Assembly (NCBI GenBank): GCA_934045905.1
Contig: OW203762.1
Location: 50,121,411 to 50,185,410, forward strand
Source: Leuctra nigra
Lineage: Eukaryota; Arthropoda; Insecta; Plecoptera; Leuctridae
Length of the DNA: 64,000 nucleotides
Direction: 5' to 3'
In this document: in pieces, positions 24,837 through 38,000 of the stretch
Layout of the letters: the number at the start of each line of letters is the position of its first letter
Position numbering within the stretch: the first letter of the stretch is position 1
Program-made: the position numbers and the translations under genes
Notes under the pieces: generated by a model
What the model saw: the letters and a program-made list of their open reading frames with translations, nothing else
Database searches by the model: none
What the model was told of the DNA's origin: nothing

Positions 24837-25192
24837 ACGTCAATTGAATATTTTATTACAAGTTTCTGATTTTTTTTAATAGTCTCTAAAAGTTGAGTAG
24901 AACAGTATTAGAAGAAGTCCAAACAAGGATGCTGAAACAAGACAATCGTCCCTTTCATTTTTTAACAAATTTAATTAAATATTCGTGCTCGAAAGGAAAA
25001 TGTTAGCTGTCTGCAAGAAATGGCTTTCTGATGCGAGTCATTGATAGGCGGCGACAGGAAAGAGGAACTTTCACAAGAAGTGCATGTAAAACTCACGTCA
25101 TTGGACCACGTCACTGACAAGTAAATCTCTGCTCGCTGCAACCTACATCGCCATCGACATGCATAATTCATCCAGCGCCACCTAGATGCAGT

Positions 25193-25302
25193 GGCGTGGC
25201 GTGCATCCATCAGGCTCACGCACAGCTCACGTCGCGACGCCTGGCGTGCCGTGCATCCATCACGCTCACGCACCGCTCACGTGGCGACGCCTGGCGTCGG
25301 CG
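25193..25302. repeat. 50-bp tandem duplication
   Basis: A GC-rich 50-bp unit beginning GTGCATCCATCA occurs twice (about 25201 and 25251), with a partial third end (GACGCCTGGCGT). Frames of about 100 codons across it reflect base composition. Confidence 0.85.
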
Positions 25303-25631
25303 AGGCGGCGTGCCTACAATAAAGGGCTGCCTCCCTGGCCCACACGACTCGCAAGGGAGGAATATCGAACATTCACAACCAACTGCGTCAAGAACACACA
25401 AACTCCACGGTTCACGTCAAGTTACTTCCAATGCAAATCCGCTCAGTTCCAAACTTCCAACGCAATTACAACGGACACTTTCTGGAATTGTCCAATTTAA
25501 TTTCCGTCTCACTTCCAAGAGAATGGCATAAAACATGAAGTATTTCCTGCGCGAAATGACTACTGAATGATTGAAATGCACGCGAAGTGGCTCCATGTTT
25601 GGACTGTGAGGGACTGGAACTCCTCCGCGAG

Positions 25632-28600
25632 GAATGCCACTGCATTGTCATGGATACGGGGTCATCAGCGACAGCCGAATAACGCGGTGATGAATGTTGA
25701 GTGAGCCAGGTGGTCCACGCCGCATCACGCAACAACACGGGCTTGCGTGCGCCACTCAACGGCGAACTTCTTATCTCGGGCTCCGTCGCGTCTCTGCATC
25801 TGAGAGTGCCACTGCATTGTCATGGATACGGGGTCATCAGCGACAGCCGAATAACGCGGTGATGAATGTTGAGTGAGCCAGGTGGTCCACGCCGCATCAC
25901 GCAACAACACGGGCTTGCGTGCGCCACTCAACGGCGAACTTCTTATCTCGGGCTCCGTCGCGTCTCTGCATCTGAGAGTGCCACTGCATTGTCATGGATA
26001 CGGGGTCATCAGCGACAGCCGAATAACGCGGTGATGAATGTTGAGTGAGCCAGGTGGTCCACGCCGCATCACGCAACAACACGGGCTTGCGTGCGCCACT
26101 CAACGGCGAACTTCTTATCTCGGGCTCCGTCGCGTCTCTGCATCTGAGAGTGCCACTGCATTGTCATGGATACGGGGTCATCAGCGACAGCCGAATAACG
26201 CGGTGATGAATGTTGAGTGAGCCAGGTGGTCCACGCCGCATCACGCAACAACACGGGCTTGCGTGCGCCACTCAACGGCGAACTTCTTATCTCGGGCTCC
26301 GTCGCGTCTCTGCATCTGAGAGTGCCACTGCATTGTCATGGATACGGGGTCATCAGCGACAGCCGAATAACGCGGTGATGAATGTTGAGTGAGCCAGGTG
26401 GTCCACGCCGCATCACGCAACAACACGGGCTTGCGTGCGCCACTCAACGGCGAACTTCTTATCTCGGGCTCCGTCGCGTCTCTGCATCTGAGAGTGCCAC
26501 TGCATTGTCATGGATACGGGGTCATCAGCGACAGCCGAATAACGCGGTGATGAATGTTGAGTGAGCCAGGTGGTCCACGCCGCATCACGCAACAACACGG
26601 GCTTGCGTGCGCGACTCAACGGCGAACTTCTTATCTCGGGCTCCGTCGCGTCTCCGCATCTGAGAGTGCCACTGCATTGTCATGGATACGGGGTCATCAG
26701 CGACAGCCGAATAACGCGGTGATGAATGTTGAGTGAGCCAGGTGGTCCACGCCGCATCACGCAACAACACGGGCTTGCGTGCGCCACTCAACGGCGAACT
26801 TCTTATCTCGGGCTCCGTCGCGTCTCTGCATCTGAGAGTGCCACTGCATTGTCATGGATACGGGGTCATCAGCGACAGCCGAATAACGCGGTGATGAATG
26901 TTGAGTGAGCCAGGTGGTCCACGCCGCATCACGCAACAACACGGGCTTGCGTGCGCGACTCAACGGCGAACTTCTTATCTCGGGCTCCGTCGCGTCTCCG
27001 CATCTGAGAGTGCCACTGCATTGTCATGGATACCGGGTCATCAGCGACAGCCGAATAACGCGGTGATGAATGTTGAGTGAGCCAGGTGGTCCACGCCGCA
27101 TCACGCAACAACACGGGCTTGCGTGCGCGACTCAACGGCGAACTTCTTATCTCGGGCTCCGTCGCGTCTCCGCATCTGAGAGTGCCACTGCATTGTCATG
27201 GATACGGGGTCATCAGCGACAGCCGAATAACGCGGTGATGAATGTTGAGTGAGCCAGGTGGTCCACGCCGCATCACGCAACAACACGGGCTTGCGTGCGC
27301 GACTCAACGGCGAACTTCTTATCTCGGGCTCCGTCGCGTCTCTGCATCTGAGAATGCCACTGCATTGTCATGGATACGGGGTCATCAGCGACAGCCGAAT
27401 AACGCGGTGATGAATGTTGAGTAAGCCAGGTGGTCCACGCCGCATCACGCAACAACACGGGCTTGCGTGCGCGACTCAACGGCGAACTTCTTATCTCGGG
27501 CTCCGTCGCGTCTCTGCATCTGAGAATGCCACTGCATTGTCATGGATACGGGGTCATCAGCGACAGCCGAATAACGCGGTGATGAATGTTGAGTAAGCCA
27601 GGTGGTCCACGCCGCATCACGCAACAACACGGGCTTGCGTGCGCGACTCAACGGCGAACTTCTTATCTCGGGCTCCGTCGCGTCTCTGCATCTGAGAGTG
27701 CCACTGCATTGTCATGGATACGGGGTCATCAGCGACAGCCGAATAACGCGGTGATGAATGTTGAGTGAGCCAGGTGGTCCACGCCGCATCACGCAACAAC
27801 ACCGGCTTGCGTGCGCGGCTCAACGGCGAACTTCTTATCTCGGGCTCCGTCGCGTCTCTGCATCTGAGAGTGCCACTGCATTGTCATGGATACGGGGTCA
27901 TCAGCGACAGCCGAATAACGCGGTGATGAATGTTGAGTGAGCCAGGTGGTCCACGCCGCATCACGCAACAACACGGGCTTGCGTGCGCGACTCAACGGCG
28001 AACTTCTTATCTCGGGCTCCGTCGCGTCTCTGCATCTGAGAGTGCCACTGCATTGTCATGGATACGGGGTCATCAGCGACAGCCGAATAACGCGGTGATG
28101 AATGTTGAGTGAGCCAGGTGGTCCACGCCGCATCACGCAACAACACGGGCTTGCGTGCGCGACTCAACGGCGAACTTCTTATCTCGGGCTCCGTCGCGTC
28201 TCTGCATCTGAGAGTGCCACTGCATTGTCATGGATACGGGGTCATCAGCGACAGCCGAATAACGCGGTGATGAATGTTGAGTGAGCCAGGTGGTCCACGC
28301 CGCATCACGCAACAACACGGGCTTGCGTGCGCCACTCAACGGCGAACTTCTTATCTCGGGCTCCGTCGCGTCTCTGCATCTGAGAGTGCCACTGCATTGT
28401 CATGGATACGGGGTCATCAGCGACAGCCGAATAACGCGGTGATGAATGTTGAGTGAGCCAGGTGGTCCACGCCGCATCACGCAACAACACGGGCTTGCGT
28501 GCGCCACTCAACGGCGAACTTCTTATCTCGGGCTCCGTCGCGTCTCTGCATCTGAGAGTGCCACTGCATTGTCATGGATACGGGGTCATCAGCGACAGCC

Positions 28601-30083
28601 GAATAACGCGGTGATGAATGTTGAGTGAGCCAGGTGGTCCACGCCGCATCACGCAACAACACGGGCTTGCGTGCGCCACTCAACGGCGAACTTCTTATCT
28701 CGGGCTCCGTCGCGTCTCCGCATCTGAGAGTGCCACTGCATTGTCATGGATACGGGGTCATCAGCGACAGCCGAATAACGCGGTGATGAATGTTGAGTGA
28801 GCCAGGTGGTCCACGCCGCATCACGCAACAACACGGGCTTGCGTGCGCCACTCAACGGCGAACTTCTTATCTCGGGCTCCGTCGCGTCTCCGCATCTGAG
28901 AGTGCCACTGCATTGTCATGGATACGGGGTCATCAGCGACAGCCGAATAACGCGGTGATGAATGTTGAGTAAGCCAGGTGGTCCACGCCGCATCACGCAA
29001 CAACACGGGCTTGCGTGCGCGACTCAACGGCGAACTTCTTATCTCGGGCTCCGTCGCGTCTCCGCATCTGAGAGTGCCACTGCATTGTCATGGATACGGG
29101 GTCATCAGCGACAGCCGAATAACGCGGTGATGAATGTTGAGTGAGCCAGGTGGTCCACGCCGCATCACGCAACAACACGGGCTTGCGTGCGCGACTCAAC
29201 GGCGAACTTCTTATCTCGGGCTCCGTCGCGTCTCTGCATCTGAGAGTGCCACTGCATTGTCATGGATACGGGGTCATCAGCGACAGCCGAATAACGCGGT
29301 GATGAATGTTGAGTGAGCCAGGTGGTCCACGCCGCATCACGCAACAACACCGGCTTGCGTGCGCGGCTCAACGGCGAACTTCTTATCTCGGGCTCCGTCG
29401 CGTCTCTGCATCTGAGAGTGCCACTGCATTGTCATGGATACGGGGTCATCAGCGACAGCCGAATAACGCGGTGATGAATGTTGAGTGAGCCAGGTGGTCC
29501 ACGCCGCATCACGCAACAACACGGGCTTGCGTGCGCGACTCAACGGCGAACTTCTTATCTCGGGCTCCGTCGCGTCTCTGCATCTAAGAGTGCCACTGCA
29601 TTGTCATGGATACGGGGTCATCAGCGACAGCCGAATAACGCGGTGATGAATGTTGAGTGAGCCAGGTGGTCCACGCCGCATCACGCAACAACACGGGCTT
29701 GCGTGCGCCACTCAACGGCGAACTTCTTATCTCGGGCTCCGTCGCGTCTCCGCATCTGAGAGTGACACTGCATTGTCATGGATACGGGGTCATCAGCGAC
29801 AGCCGAATAACGCGGTGATGAATGTTGAGTGAGCCAGGTGGTCCACGCCGCATCACGCAACAACACGGGCTTGCGTGCGCCACTCAACGGCGAACTTCTT
29901 ATCTCGGGCTCCGTCGCGTCTCCGCATCTGAGAGTGCCACTGCATTGTCATGGATACGGGGTCATCAGCGACAGCCGAATAACGCGGTGATGAATGTTGA
30001 GTGAGCCAGGTGGTCCACGCCGCATCACGCAACAACACCGGCTTGCGTGCGTGGCTCAACGGCGAACTTCTTATCTCGGGCTC
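25632..30083. repeat. 172-bp satellite array, about 26 copies
   Basis: Almost identical 172-bp monomers run head to tail for 4.45 kb. Most differ at only a few diagnostic sites: GTGAGCC/GTAAGCC, GCGCCACTC/GCGCGACTC/GCGCGGCTC, TCTCTGC/TCTCCGC and AGAGTG/AGAATG. The rare ACCGGCTT...GCGCGGCTC variant occurs in the copies at 27758 and 29306, nine monomers apart, which suggests segmental amplification within the array. The first monomer starts and the last ends mid-unit, without flanking duplications. The repeated 60- and 68-codon frames are a product of the period (172 = 1 mod 3) and are not genes. Confidence 0.98.
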
Positions 30084-30990
30084 GTGACGCTAACCCAGGC
30101 TAATGCGACTTGATCACGAGCACAGTCAAGATCGCAGAGGTCTAAATGTCAGGGTACCTAGAGAACATGTCCTGGTTGACTGTGTGGCGTTTCACTTATC
30201 GATGAATGAAGATTGACCAGGGTGTATGAACTAGGTATTGACACAGGTATTGATTTCAGGTTAAGCAATTTGAATGTGTACCTCTGCACAAAGCAGTCTC
30301 ACTTGCGATTCGGATGTGCCTACAACATTTCATGTTTACACGAGTGGAAATACAATCATGTGTTGCAAAGTAAGTAATTTATAATCAAATGTTCAAAATG
30401 AAAACCTCAAAAACTTAAAAAGGCGGCTACGTACTGATTTTTTAAAGGCGGTAGACGGATCGCGTTCAAATTTTACAAATTAGAGACAAAAAAGTTGTTG
30501 TTTGGAGCAGAAGGGTAATAAAAGTGATTTTTTGGCATTTTTGAACCACTTTAACAATAAAAACGAAAAACTTCTAGGTATAAAAAACGTCACTTGAGAC
30601 ACGCATTTACTATATAAACAGTAACAATTTGAAGACAATCGTTTGTCTATCGTTGTATCGTTTGAAAAGTCGTTTTAATAAAAGTAATGAGTTTTCTGCG
30701 AGAAACGAATATTTTATGATGTCGGTTCTCTAATTGACACTATGGTTGATTGTAACTTGTAAGACGTCGTGAAAGCAGCCCTTATCAGAGCCAAACCACA
30801 CAGCGACCGAAGATCTGACGTGAACCCTGCAGGGCGCTCAGTAACTCATGGAACTTGACAATATCCTCGCTTTCTATATTAGCGCCTGGGAATCGCGTCG
30901 CAAGCTCGTTACTCGGTCTCGCCTGTGCTGGCATGCACGTCACCAAGGTGAGGGGGGAAGAGGATGATTAGACGAGCAGGGCATTAATAA
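30084..30990. other. Non-coding gap between two arrays
   Basis: AT-rich sequence with no recognised exon or repeat ends. It separates the 172-bp array from the 121-bp array. Confidence 0.4.
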
Positions 30991-31349
30991 TTCATATCCT
31001 CTCACTCACATTGTCACCGCCGCGCCGCCGACATTGTTCCCGCCACCGGGGTTGTCTCGTCACCGCGCTCAAGATGACCCCGGTGTCAAGGTCGCCGCGA
31101 GACACTCCACTCTTCATATCCTCTCACTCACATTGTCACCACCGCCGCCGACATTGTTCCCGCCACCGGGGTTGTCTCGTCACCGCGCTGACGATGACCC
31201 CGGTGTCAAGGTCGCCGCGAGACACTCCACTCTTCATATCCTCTCACTCACATTGTCACCACCGCGCCGCCGACATTGTTCCCGCCACCGCGGTTGTCTC
31301 GTCACCACGCTCAAGATGACCCCGGTGTCAAGGTCGCCGCGAGACACAC
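30991..31349. repeat. Tandem array of about 121 bp, three copies
   Basis: Three GC-rich copies (ACATTGTTCCCGCCACCG at 31031, 31151 and 31273) have 120-122 bp periods. Differences include small CGC indels near the 5' end. It is unrelated in sequence to the neighbouring 172-bp monomer. Confidence 0.95.
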
Positions 31350-33960
31350 CACTCCCACGCAATTAACATTAGGAGACGTCTGAATGATGGGAACGGCTCC
31401 TCGGACATGGGCACGACGCGGACCGTGTGATAATTACGTCGCGCGCCGTTGATTCTATGTAATCAGGCAGGCCGTGCTATTAGCGCGGCAGCCGCAGCGC
31501 GCGTTTTCACGCAACTCTAACGACGAGGAAACTATGTAATCATTAACCACGGATTTGCGGTGACAAAAATATCGAGAGCTATGAGTCTTCACTGTCATTT
31601 GTTCCTATGCGGAAGAAGTTCCGAGTAGGAAGTACATAATCATATTCATCAATAATAATGGAGTTCGCAACATTGTACTTTCTTGAAGAAGTCGACATTG
31701 ATCCAAAGTCAATATCAGAATCTCTCGGACTGTGTGAAACAAATTCGCTTTGAGGCTAACGAGGAGACCGTGTTGTGCTATGAAACATCCAAGACATGCT
31801 GGACTGAAGGAATTCCTTCATGGACATTAGTTCACCGGACGACCGTGAATAAACAGGTATCCCGGTGACTGCAAATTCTATGCTTAAAATTTAATTAATA
31901 TTAGCTAATAATTCATATCATCTACAGAATGAATTCTAGTTCCCTGGCATACGGTTAGGTATGTTCGGCGACAAGCTATGCGGGCAGCGCGATGTAAAAA
32001 CTTGTAATTCGGATTGTCTTCACAACTCACAAGAAGTAGGTTTGATGACTAATAGTCAGGTAGGAAATAATGAATGTCGAACGGTACATTTATGTTTTAT
32101 CTTGAATTCCACTTAAAACCAGTGGCTATGTTACGCTAGTTTCGCTTTTTAAACCTACACAACACGGTATCGCTCTACGTATCACGACGGCTGAGCTACT
32201 TTTAAAATCCAAACAAATCTCGTGGATAGTGGATATTATTCCCGCGCCGAACATTGTCTTGTCAGAAACACGGGGGTGGGAGAGGGGGATCGAACGTCGC
32301 GGGGTGAAATATGTGCCGACGCTCGCGCGTGGTGTAAGGGGTTATTTTGGATATAAATGACGTCAGTTCCGTGCGGTGCGAGAAAGGGGTATAGGGTGGG
32401 GTATGGCCGGGCGGGAGCCTGCAAGAGCGCCCGGGGGCAAACGACGGCAGGGCACGAGGATTGACCGACTCTTTAAAGTGGAACGCGTGGTGTATTGATC
32501 AAAACTACGCAGAACCGAAAACCCAAATAGATTACCATAACATTCGATCATAATCTGGCACTGGAAATAATTGCAATTGTCCAAGTGACACTGACAGCAA
32601 AGCATCGGAGTATGACTCCTGACATTGACATCAAAATTAGGCTTTAGCAAACATTTGTGACAATCGACTATTGGACGTCACAGATCATAATTAATGCATG
32701 CATATGTATCTCCCCGTCAGTTCCAGATCGCAACTGCATTTCCTTGTTTGTTTTCTTGCAAGTCAGAGATTCGTTCCAGTTTCCACTTCATATGCCCCAT
32801 GGACTCACCAAAAGGACCAGATGGAAACACAGAGCAGTGATCAATAGAGAAATTGTGCAGACATTCGTACAGAAGCATGGAAGAGAACAATAAAAATGAA
32901 ATGCAAGTCACAACCGAAGCGACTACTGGGAATCGAATCCGGGTCGTCTGCATAATTAACACATGATCCACATCTTTTATCTCTTCAACTTTCGCAAACT
33001 GAAGGCTGTGATTCAAAGATATCAGATGAATTGTTTAATGACATTGAATCACTTGACTAATCTGTTAATACATCTCCGAGGCTACTGAGAGTAGGAACCA
33101 CTCGACATGACAAGGCAGACAGGACACCTCAACGACGCAGTGATGTGCACCTTGATGTTGCATGCGAGCTCCATCCAAGTGCAAAGACAACAAGGCCACG
33201 AGTCCCCGATCACGTTTCAGTCAACATTGACTCAAGAGATCCCGGGAAACAACACGTCTCACAGCACGTGGGACTGGAGGTAGTAATGAGATCTGCAGAT
33301 GTGCAAGACACTTCGTCATTCTGTGACGCATCGTTTGTTACCTCTTTCAACGGACGGTAGATCGTGATGGCACGAAATGGGTGTTTCTAATTTACGTTTT
33401 TATGTAACAATGAGTAGCCCCGCCCGGAGTTGTAATCAAAGAAAATCCCACTTGTTGGAATTGATTTTCGAAAAAGCGTACTTATAGTCCGTCCAAAATT
33501 TAATGAACCCTTCTAACGGAATTTACTATGTAATCTCTTGCACTGTAATATCATTTCCTTGTTTACTTTAATTCTGCATCCGTGGACACAGCAGCTTAAA
33601 CTAGGTGTTCAACTTGGGATCTAAATTGCACTAATACACGACTTCCACATTCCGACGTTTTTGTTCCGAGTTGTAAACTGTACATAGCTCGAGGGAGTGG
33701 ATGACAATATGACAGTTGTACCGCTATGACCTATTATATAAAATTATCGGTGCTTGGTAGTGCGATGTGCATGACATTGTCAACAAAAACCCGAAACTAA
33801 TAGAAGAGGCGGGGTTGTGGCTACTGCCTCTGGTTTTGTTACGCCTCCCATGCTACTGCACGGTTCATGAAGAACGTCAACGAATGTCAATGACTCCAGA
33901 CAAACATTCATTTCATCAGTGAAAACTATGGCATTATATTGTCTAAATTATTCTGAATGA
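31350..33960. other. Probable proximal intron 1 of the PACS gene; no exon seen
   Basis: Because PACS exon 1 is transcribed leftward, this stretch should be its intron. No further PACS exon was recognised. A tRNA-like B-box (GGATTCGATTCCC on the minus strand, about 32928-32940) suggests a SINE relic. Frames at 31683-31868, 32363-32650 and 33145-33360 show nothing recognisable. Confidence 0.4.
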
Positions 33961-33968
33961 TTGATTAC

Positions 33969-34078
33969 CTTGGAACGCAGTTTGGAGCTGTTCTATCCAC
34001 TTCCCAGGTAGCAAATAACTTCATAGGTACAGGTTTTAACCCCACGTTAGGCGGTGGCTTGCCCATCTTTTCCGCCAT
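33969..34078 (-). CDS. PACS: PACS-family sorting adaptor, first coding exon (partial gene)
   Basis: The start codon is at 34078-34076 (read on the minus strand). The exon encodes 36 codons plus two bases and ends at CCAAG|GTAATC, a good splice donor. Residues 19-29 read MKLFATWEVDR and continue with APNCVPR. This is the characteristic start of the PACS N-terminal furin-binding region, close to vertebrate PACS1/2 (MNLYATWEVDR...). PACS proteins connect acidic-cluster cargo with AP-1/AP-3 and COPI in TGN-endosome and ER-mitochondria traffic. The N-terminal leader before the motif is short and basic/proline-rich. The next exon, expected to encode a SLTL-type strand, was not found, so the first intron is probably very long. 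The single short exon limits certainty, but the motif is distinctive. Confidence 0.85.
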
Positions 34079-34200
34079 GTTTACACACAACTGAATGTTT
34101 CTTTTGTCACTCGCTAGAGGGAGCTTCGATGACTCGACCCGGTCGATAACCACCAAATTGTACGTCTAGCGCACTCTGTGTACAAGACAGTTAACTTTCC
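34079..34200 (-). promoter_or_regulatory. Probable PACS 5' UTR and core promoter
   Basis: Immediately upstream of the start codon (minus strand) is ATTCAGTTGTG, containing the arthropod initiator consensus TCAGT at about 34090-34094. That would give a very short 5' UTR of about 15 bases. No TATA box was seen. The assignment rests on motif and position only. Confidence 0.35.
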
Positions 34201-34718
34201 TTGTTAGATCGCTGGCTTGGCCGGTGCTTGAGACACTTCTGTTGCGTAACATTAGCTTAGTTGTTCTTCATTATTAAAATTGATTTTTTTTCATTTAGGC
34301 TACATAATTTTAAATTTGTTTGTTTACAATTATCAAATAAGTAAGGTCACTAACCCAGTCTCTTTAATAATGCAATGGGAAAAATATTAAAATATTTATG
34401 CAAATACGAAAGTCTCAAAAATAATATCCTACATTAGGTATTGTTTATTTTTATATTTCCTGATTTCTAAAAAGTAAATGCATATCTTTATAACTGGATG
34501 GAAAAAGGAAAGGACGAGGTAAAAAATATAACAAATATAACACTTAATGTGGACAAAGGTAGCATTCTCCCAATTCAATGTTTATTAAAAATAAACAGCC
34601 TGATAATTAGTTTCTGTACACTTTTATGCTAAACCTAAACATAATTTATTTGTGGTATAAAATAGTACAGCATAATTAATTTAACAATTATAATTATTTT
34701 GCACTGGCTTGCTATAGG

Positions 34719-34724
34719 TTTATT
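34719..34724 (-). terminator. Candidate YIF1 polyadenylation signal (AATAAA)
   Basis: AATAAA on the minus strand lies about 135 bp after the YIF1 stop codon and before the PACS start. It would fit a short YIF1 3' UTR. Confidence 0.55.
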
Positions 34725-34859
34725 TGCACTTCCTTGGCAAACATTGAGTAAATTATAGTACGCTGAAATAATGGGAAACTTCAATCATCAATTTAGTTAG
34801 TATAAATTTGAATTTCAAGACTGAATCACATGTATCTATGCAGAGATGGCCCCGAAGTG

Positions 34860-35042
34860 CTACAACTTGTTGACGGTGAATCCGATCAGATGAGCGGAGA
34901 GCCACCACATGAGTAGCGGCTGGATGCCAGCGACGAAGAGAAGGAAGTAGAGCCTCCGCTTACTGCCTGTTGAAGCGGCGTAATGGTCATGATGGCTCGA
35001 GGCGCTGGCATCGGGCAACACCTGCACCTTGAGAGCGCGGAC
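34860..35042 (-). CDS. Yif1: YIF1 exon 5 (C-terminus and stop)
   Basis: It follows acceptor CAACACCCAG and enters in phase 0. It encodes 60 residues and TAG. It carries the loop VRALKVQVLPDA, a His-rich stretch and the last membrane segment (FLLFVAGIQPLLMWW), ending FTVNKL. Confidence 0.92.
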   Translation of the reverse strand, partial: VRALKVQVLPDASASSHHDHYAASTGSKRRLYFLLFVAGIQPLLMWWLSAHLIGFTVNKL

Positions 35043-38000
35043 CTGGGTGTTGACACACGTGTTTTTAACAACTTTATCGAGGAAGGAAAACGTTCTTTAG
35101 GCTACCACAAATATCTACTTGTTCGCATTTGCAAAGGCAGACTCACTAAATAAAATCCAATCAGAGGCCTAATTGCCAAATCAAATTAGCAAGATTTAAA
35201 TTAGTTGACAAAGATGCAATCAGGTATTTGCCAGGAGAAATGATTTGACACTTTTTATTTAGTACCTAGGTGCCTAGATTCTCTATAAATAATTAGGTAT
35301 GCATTGGTTTAAACATTTTATACCCAAAAGTATGATTTCAATTGTTTTTTTTATTTTAATTTTATCTAAACTCACCAAGAAGAAAGCCAACGTGAAGCTG
35401 AAATAAGCTAGTCCGATGTAATATCCAGTCTTGTGGAACACCATGTTGAGCAGTATCGAAAAGATGATCCTAAAGAAACAAAATATAATTTAAACCCATC
35501 GTGCCTCAGTATTTAGTTGCAATTAATTATCTCGCAAGTGCAACGTACCCAACGTATTTGTATCCCCCGTATGCTATCAAGTCGAATGTCTTCAGGTTGG
35601 TCTTGATGTTCGTGATGTAAAGAGTGACGAGTTCGACGACGATCTCCACGACCAACCAAGCGAGCGCCGAACTAGCGAGGATTCCCAGCTGCTCGGGGCT
35701 GAACCTGAGACACAGACAAGATGTGTTTCTGCCCTGCCTACACATTACATGTCTACACTTCACATGTCTACACTTTACGTCTACACTTCAAAGCTGGTCT
35801 AGTCTTAGTCTAGACTCTGTCTGAACAAGCATAATACTTTTAATATTTCAATAAGGTATTTTAGAAAAATAAAGAGTTAAAAAAATAAAAAAATAAAAGT
35901 TAAAAAAATAAAGTTAAAAAAATATCTGAATTTTATTTCTGAAAGACATTAAGAAATATGGAATACCTAATCACTTTCACTTTCAGATTAATTCTTAAAA
36001 CGTAACATGTGGTATGATTTCCCATATCAATTTGTGACGTTCTATTGTTCTGTTTACTAAATTGGTCTATTATTATTTCTATAAACTGGCAAATCAAACT
36101 GAATGTGAACTCAGATAATTTTTGAATTGTTCTATGGACAATTAGCAGAACTGTCTTGGAGTGGAATAATCTGGAGTCTGGAGTAGTGGCCAGAAACAGC
36201 AAGAGCTTTCAAAATGGCACTTCACCTAAATTAGTTTGTTTTTGCATCCTATGGATTTCATCTTATTGTTCTTATTTATAATTTAAATTTAGTATTATTT
36301 AATCATAGACATATTTGTCATCATAATTGTGAAATAATTCTACTAGGTATGCAAATAAACTTGAAATTGAATTGAATGAGAGGTGAAATTTGAGTTGTCA
36401 AAAGGTACTTGAAAATTGGTGACAGCATTGACTCTTAGAACTAGCATAAGTTTTGGCTTTGGTCTGACAGCTTGACTGAATGAATACTATCAACGAACAG
36501 CCTGCATCGTACCTGTCCTGTACGCCGAGCACCACGCCTGCGATCAGGACGTACGTCACGTACGCCATCATCGGTATATACAAGTCAGGGGCGTTGATCT
36601 CATGGCGCGGCTGCACAGGCTCCTCCTGCTCGTACTTCACCGACCAATCAGAGTGAGTGAACGGGAAGCAGAGGAGACCTAGCTTCTTAGTGACATACGC
36701 CGTGTCCACTGCAAAGTAGTATTTCAGCCTCGATACTGGGACGTATTTCTCAAATTCTCGATCAACGTATTGGCGACCAGATCCAACGATTGCTTGTGTA
36801 TACTGCATGGCTACGTTTGTTACTAAGGGATCGCTTAAGAACTGTCCAGGGATGGAGAAATTTCCTTGATTTGGAGGAGGTTGTTGAGGTGGGTAGCCTC
36901 TGCCCATGTTGTAGTTGGGTTGTGAGTACTGTGGTGGGGGTATGCTGCGATTGTCAAAGGCATACGATGCTTCATTACCCGATGCCGATGGAGCGTATGG
37001 ATTATATGGGGGAGGGTAGCTAGGAGGATTCATTGGTGGCGGATCACCATACTTTGGCTGCTTTCTGCTGGGCTTCTGAGCAGCTAAAACAGAAATGAAA
37101 ATCAAATTTAGAGACATTTCATCTGCATTTGATGATTAACATAAGTTACATAATGCAATTCACTACTACATACTCAGCACTCAAGCTAAAATAAAAGGTA
37201 AGTTAAGTTGCCAGTTTTGACGTAACATTCTACTAAAAATATAAAAACCTCTAGTCAAAACATGCCATATATGCAGACAGCAACTTGCCAATTAATTATA
37301 AAGTGGTCCTTTCCATGGGCCCTATTCTAGAAATTTTAAATTGCCAATTCCAATGGCATTTGATTCCATGCGATGTTAATCCTTACAAGATTTAAATCAG
37401 GTTAATCTGTGACCAGATTACGTCAATGGAATTAAGAAAACGTTTTAGAATAGGCTTCCATGACTGCAGTGAAAATAATGACACGCAATCAAGTATGAGG
37501 ATCAAAATCTTCCATATCTTACCTTCTAGAGATCTATAATTACCTGTACACACGTCTCAAGTTTCTTAAGTTACAAAAATAGTATTTTTTTGACGAAATA
37601 TGCAGGTAGAATAATAAGAATGTGATGACTTTGTTACATAAAATGACCAACAGATGCCAGATAAATATCTGCAACCGATGATTATGAACATCGGTAAAAC
37701 ACCACAGACTTGGAAAGGCCCAATAGTTACGTCAAAGTGCATAGCTGGACAGTGGCGGAACAATGGAAATGCACATTAAGTCAGCATCTCGACAATATGT
37801 TGTAACATTGTGCAGCGGAAAAGCTTCGGCCCAATCACCACAGTGTAGCATATTGCCAACTTGCATCTAATAAATTAGCTAACTTCACAGAAATAAAACA
37901 ACAATTGTAATAGTAAATTCTAATTCAAGGTAAAAGAAACAAAGATAACAACTGTTCCTAACTAAAATAATAAGATAATACATTCTATGAAGGTTTACCA

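Noticed and set aside
25694..30059. Dozens of identical 60- and 68-codon frames on both strands
   Set aside because: They recur with the 172-bp satellite period, overlap head to tail and have no start context or domain. They are artefacts of the repeat.
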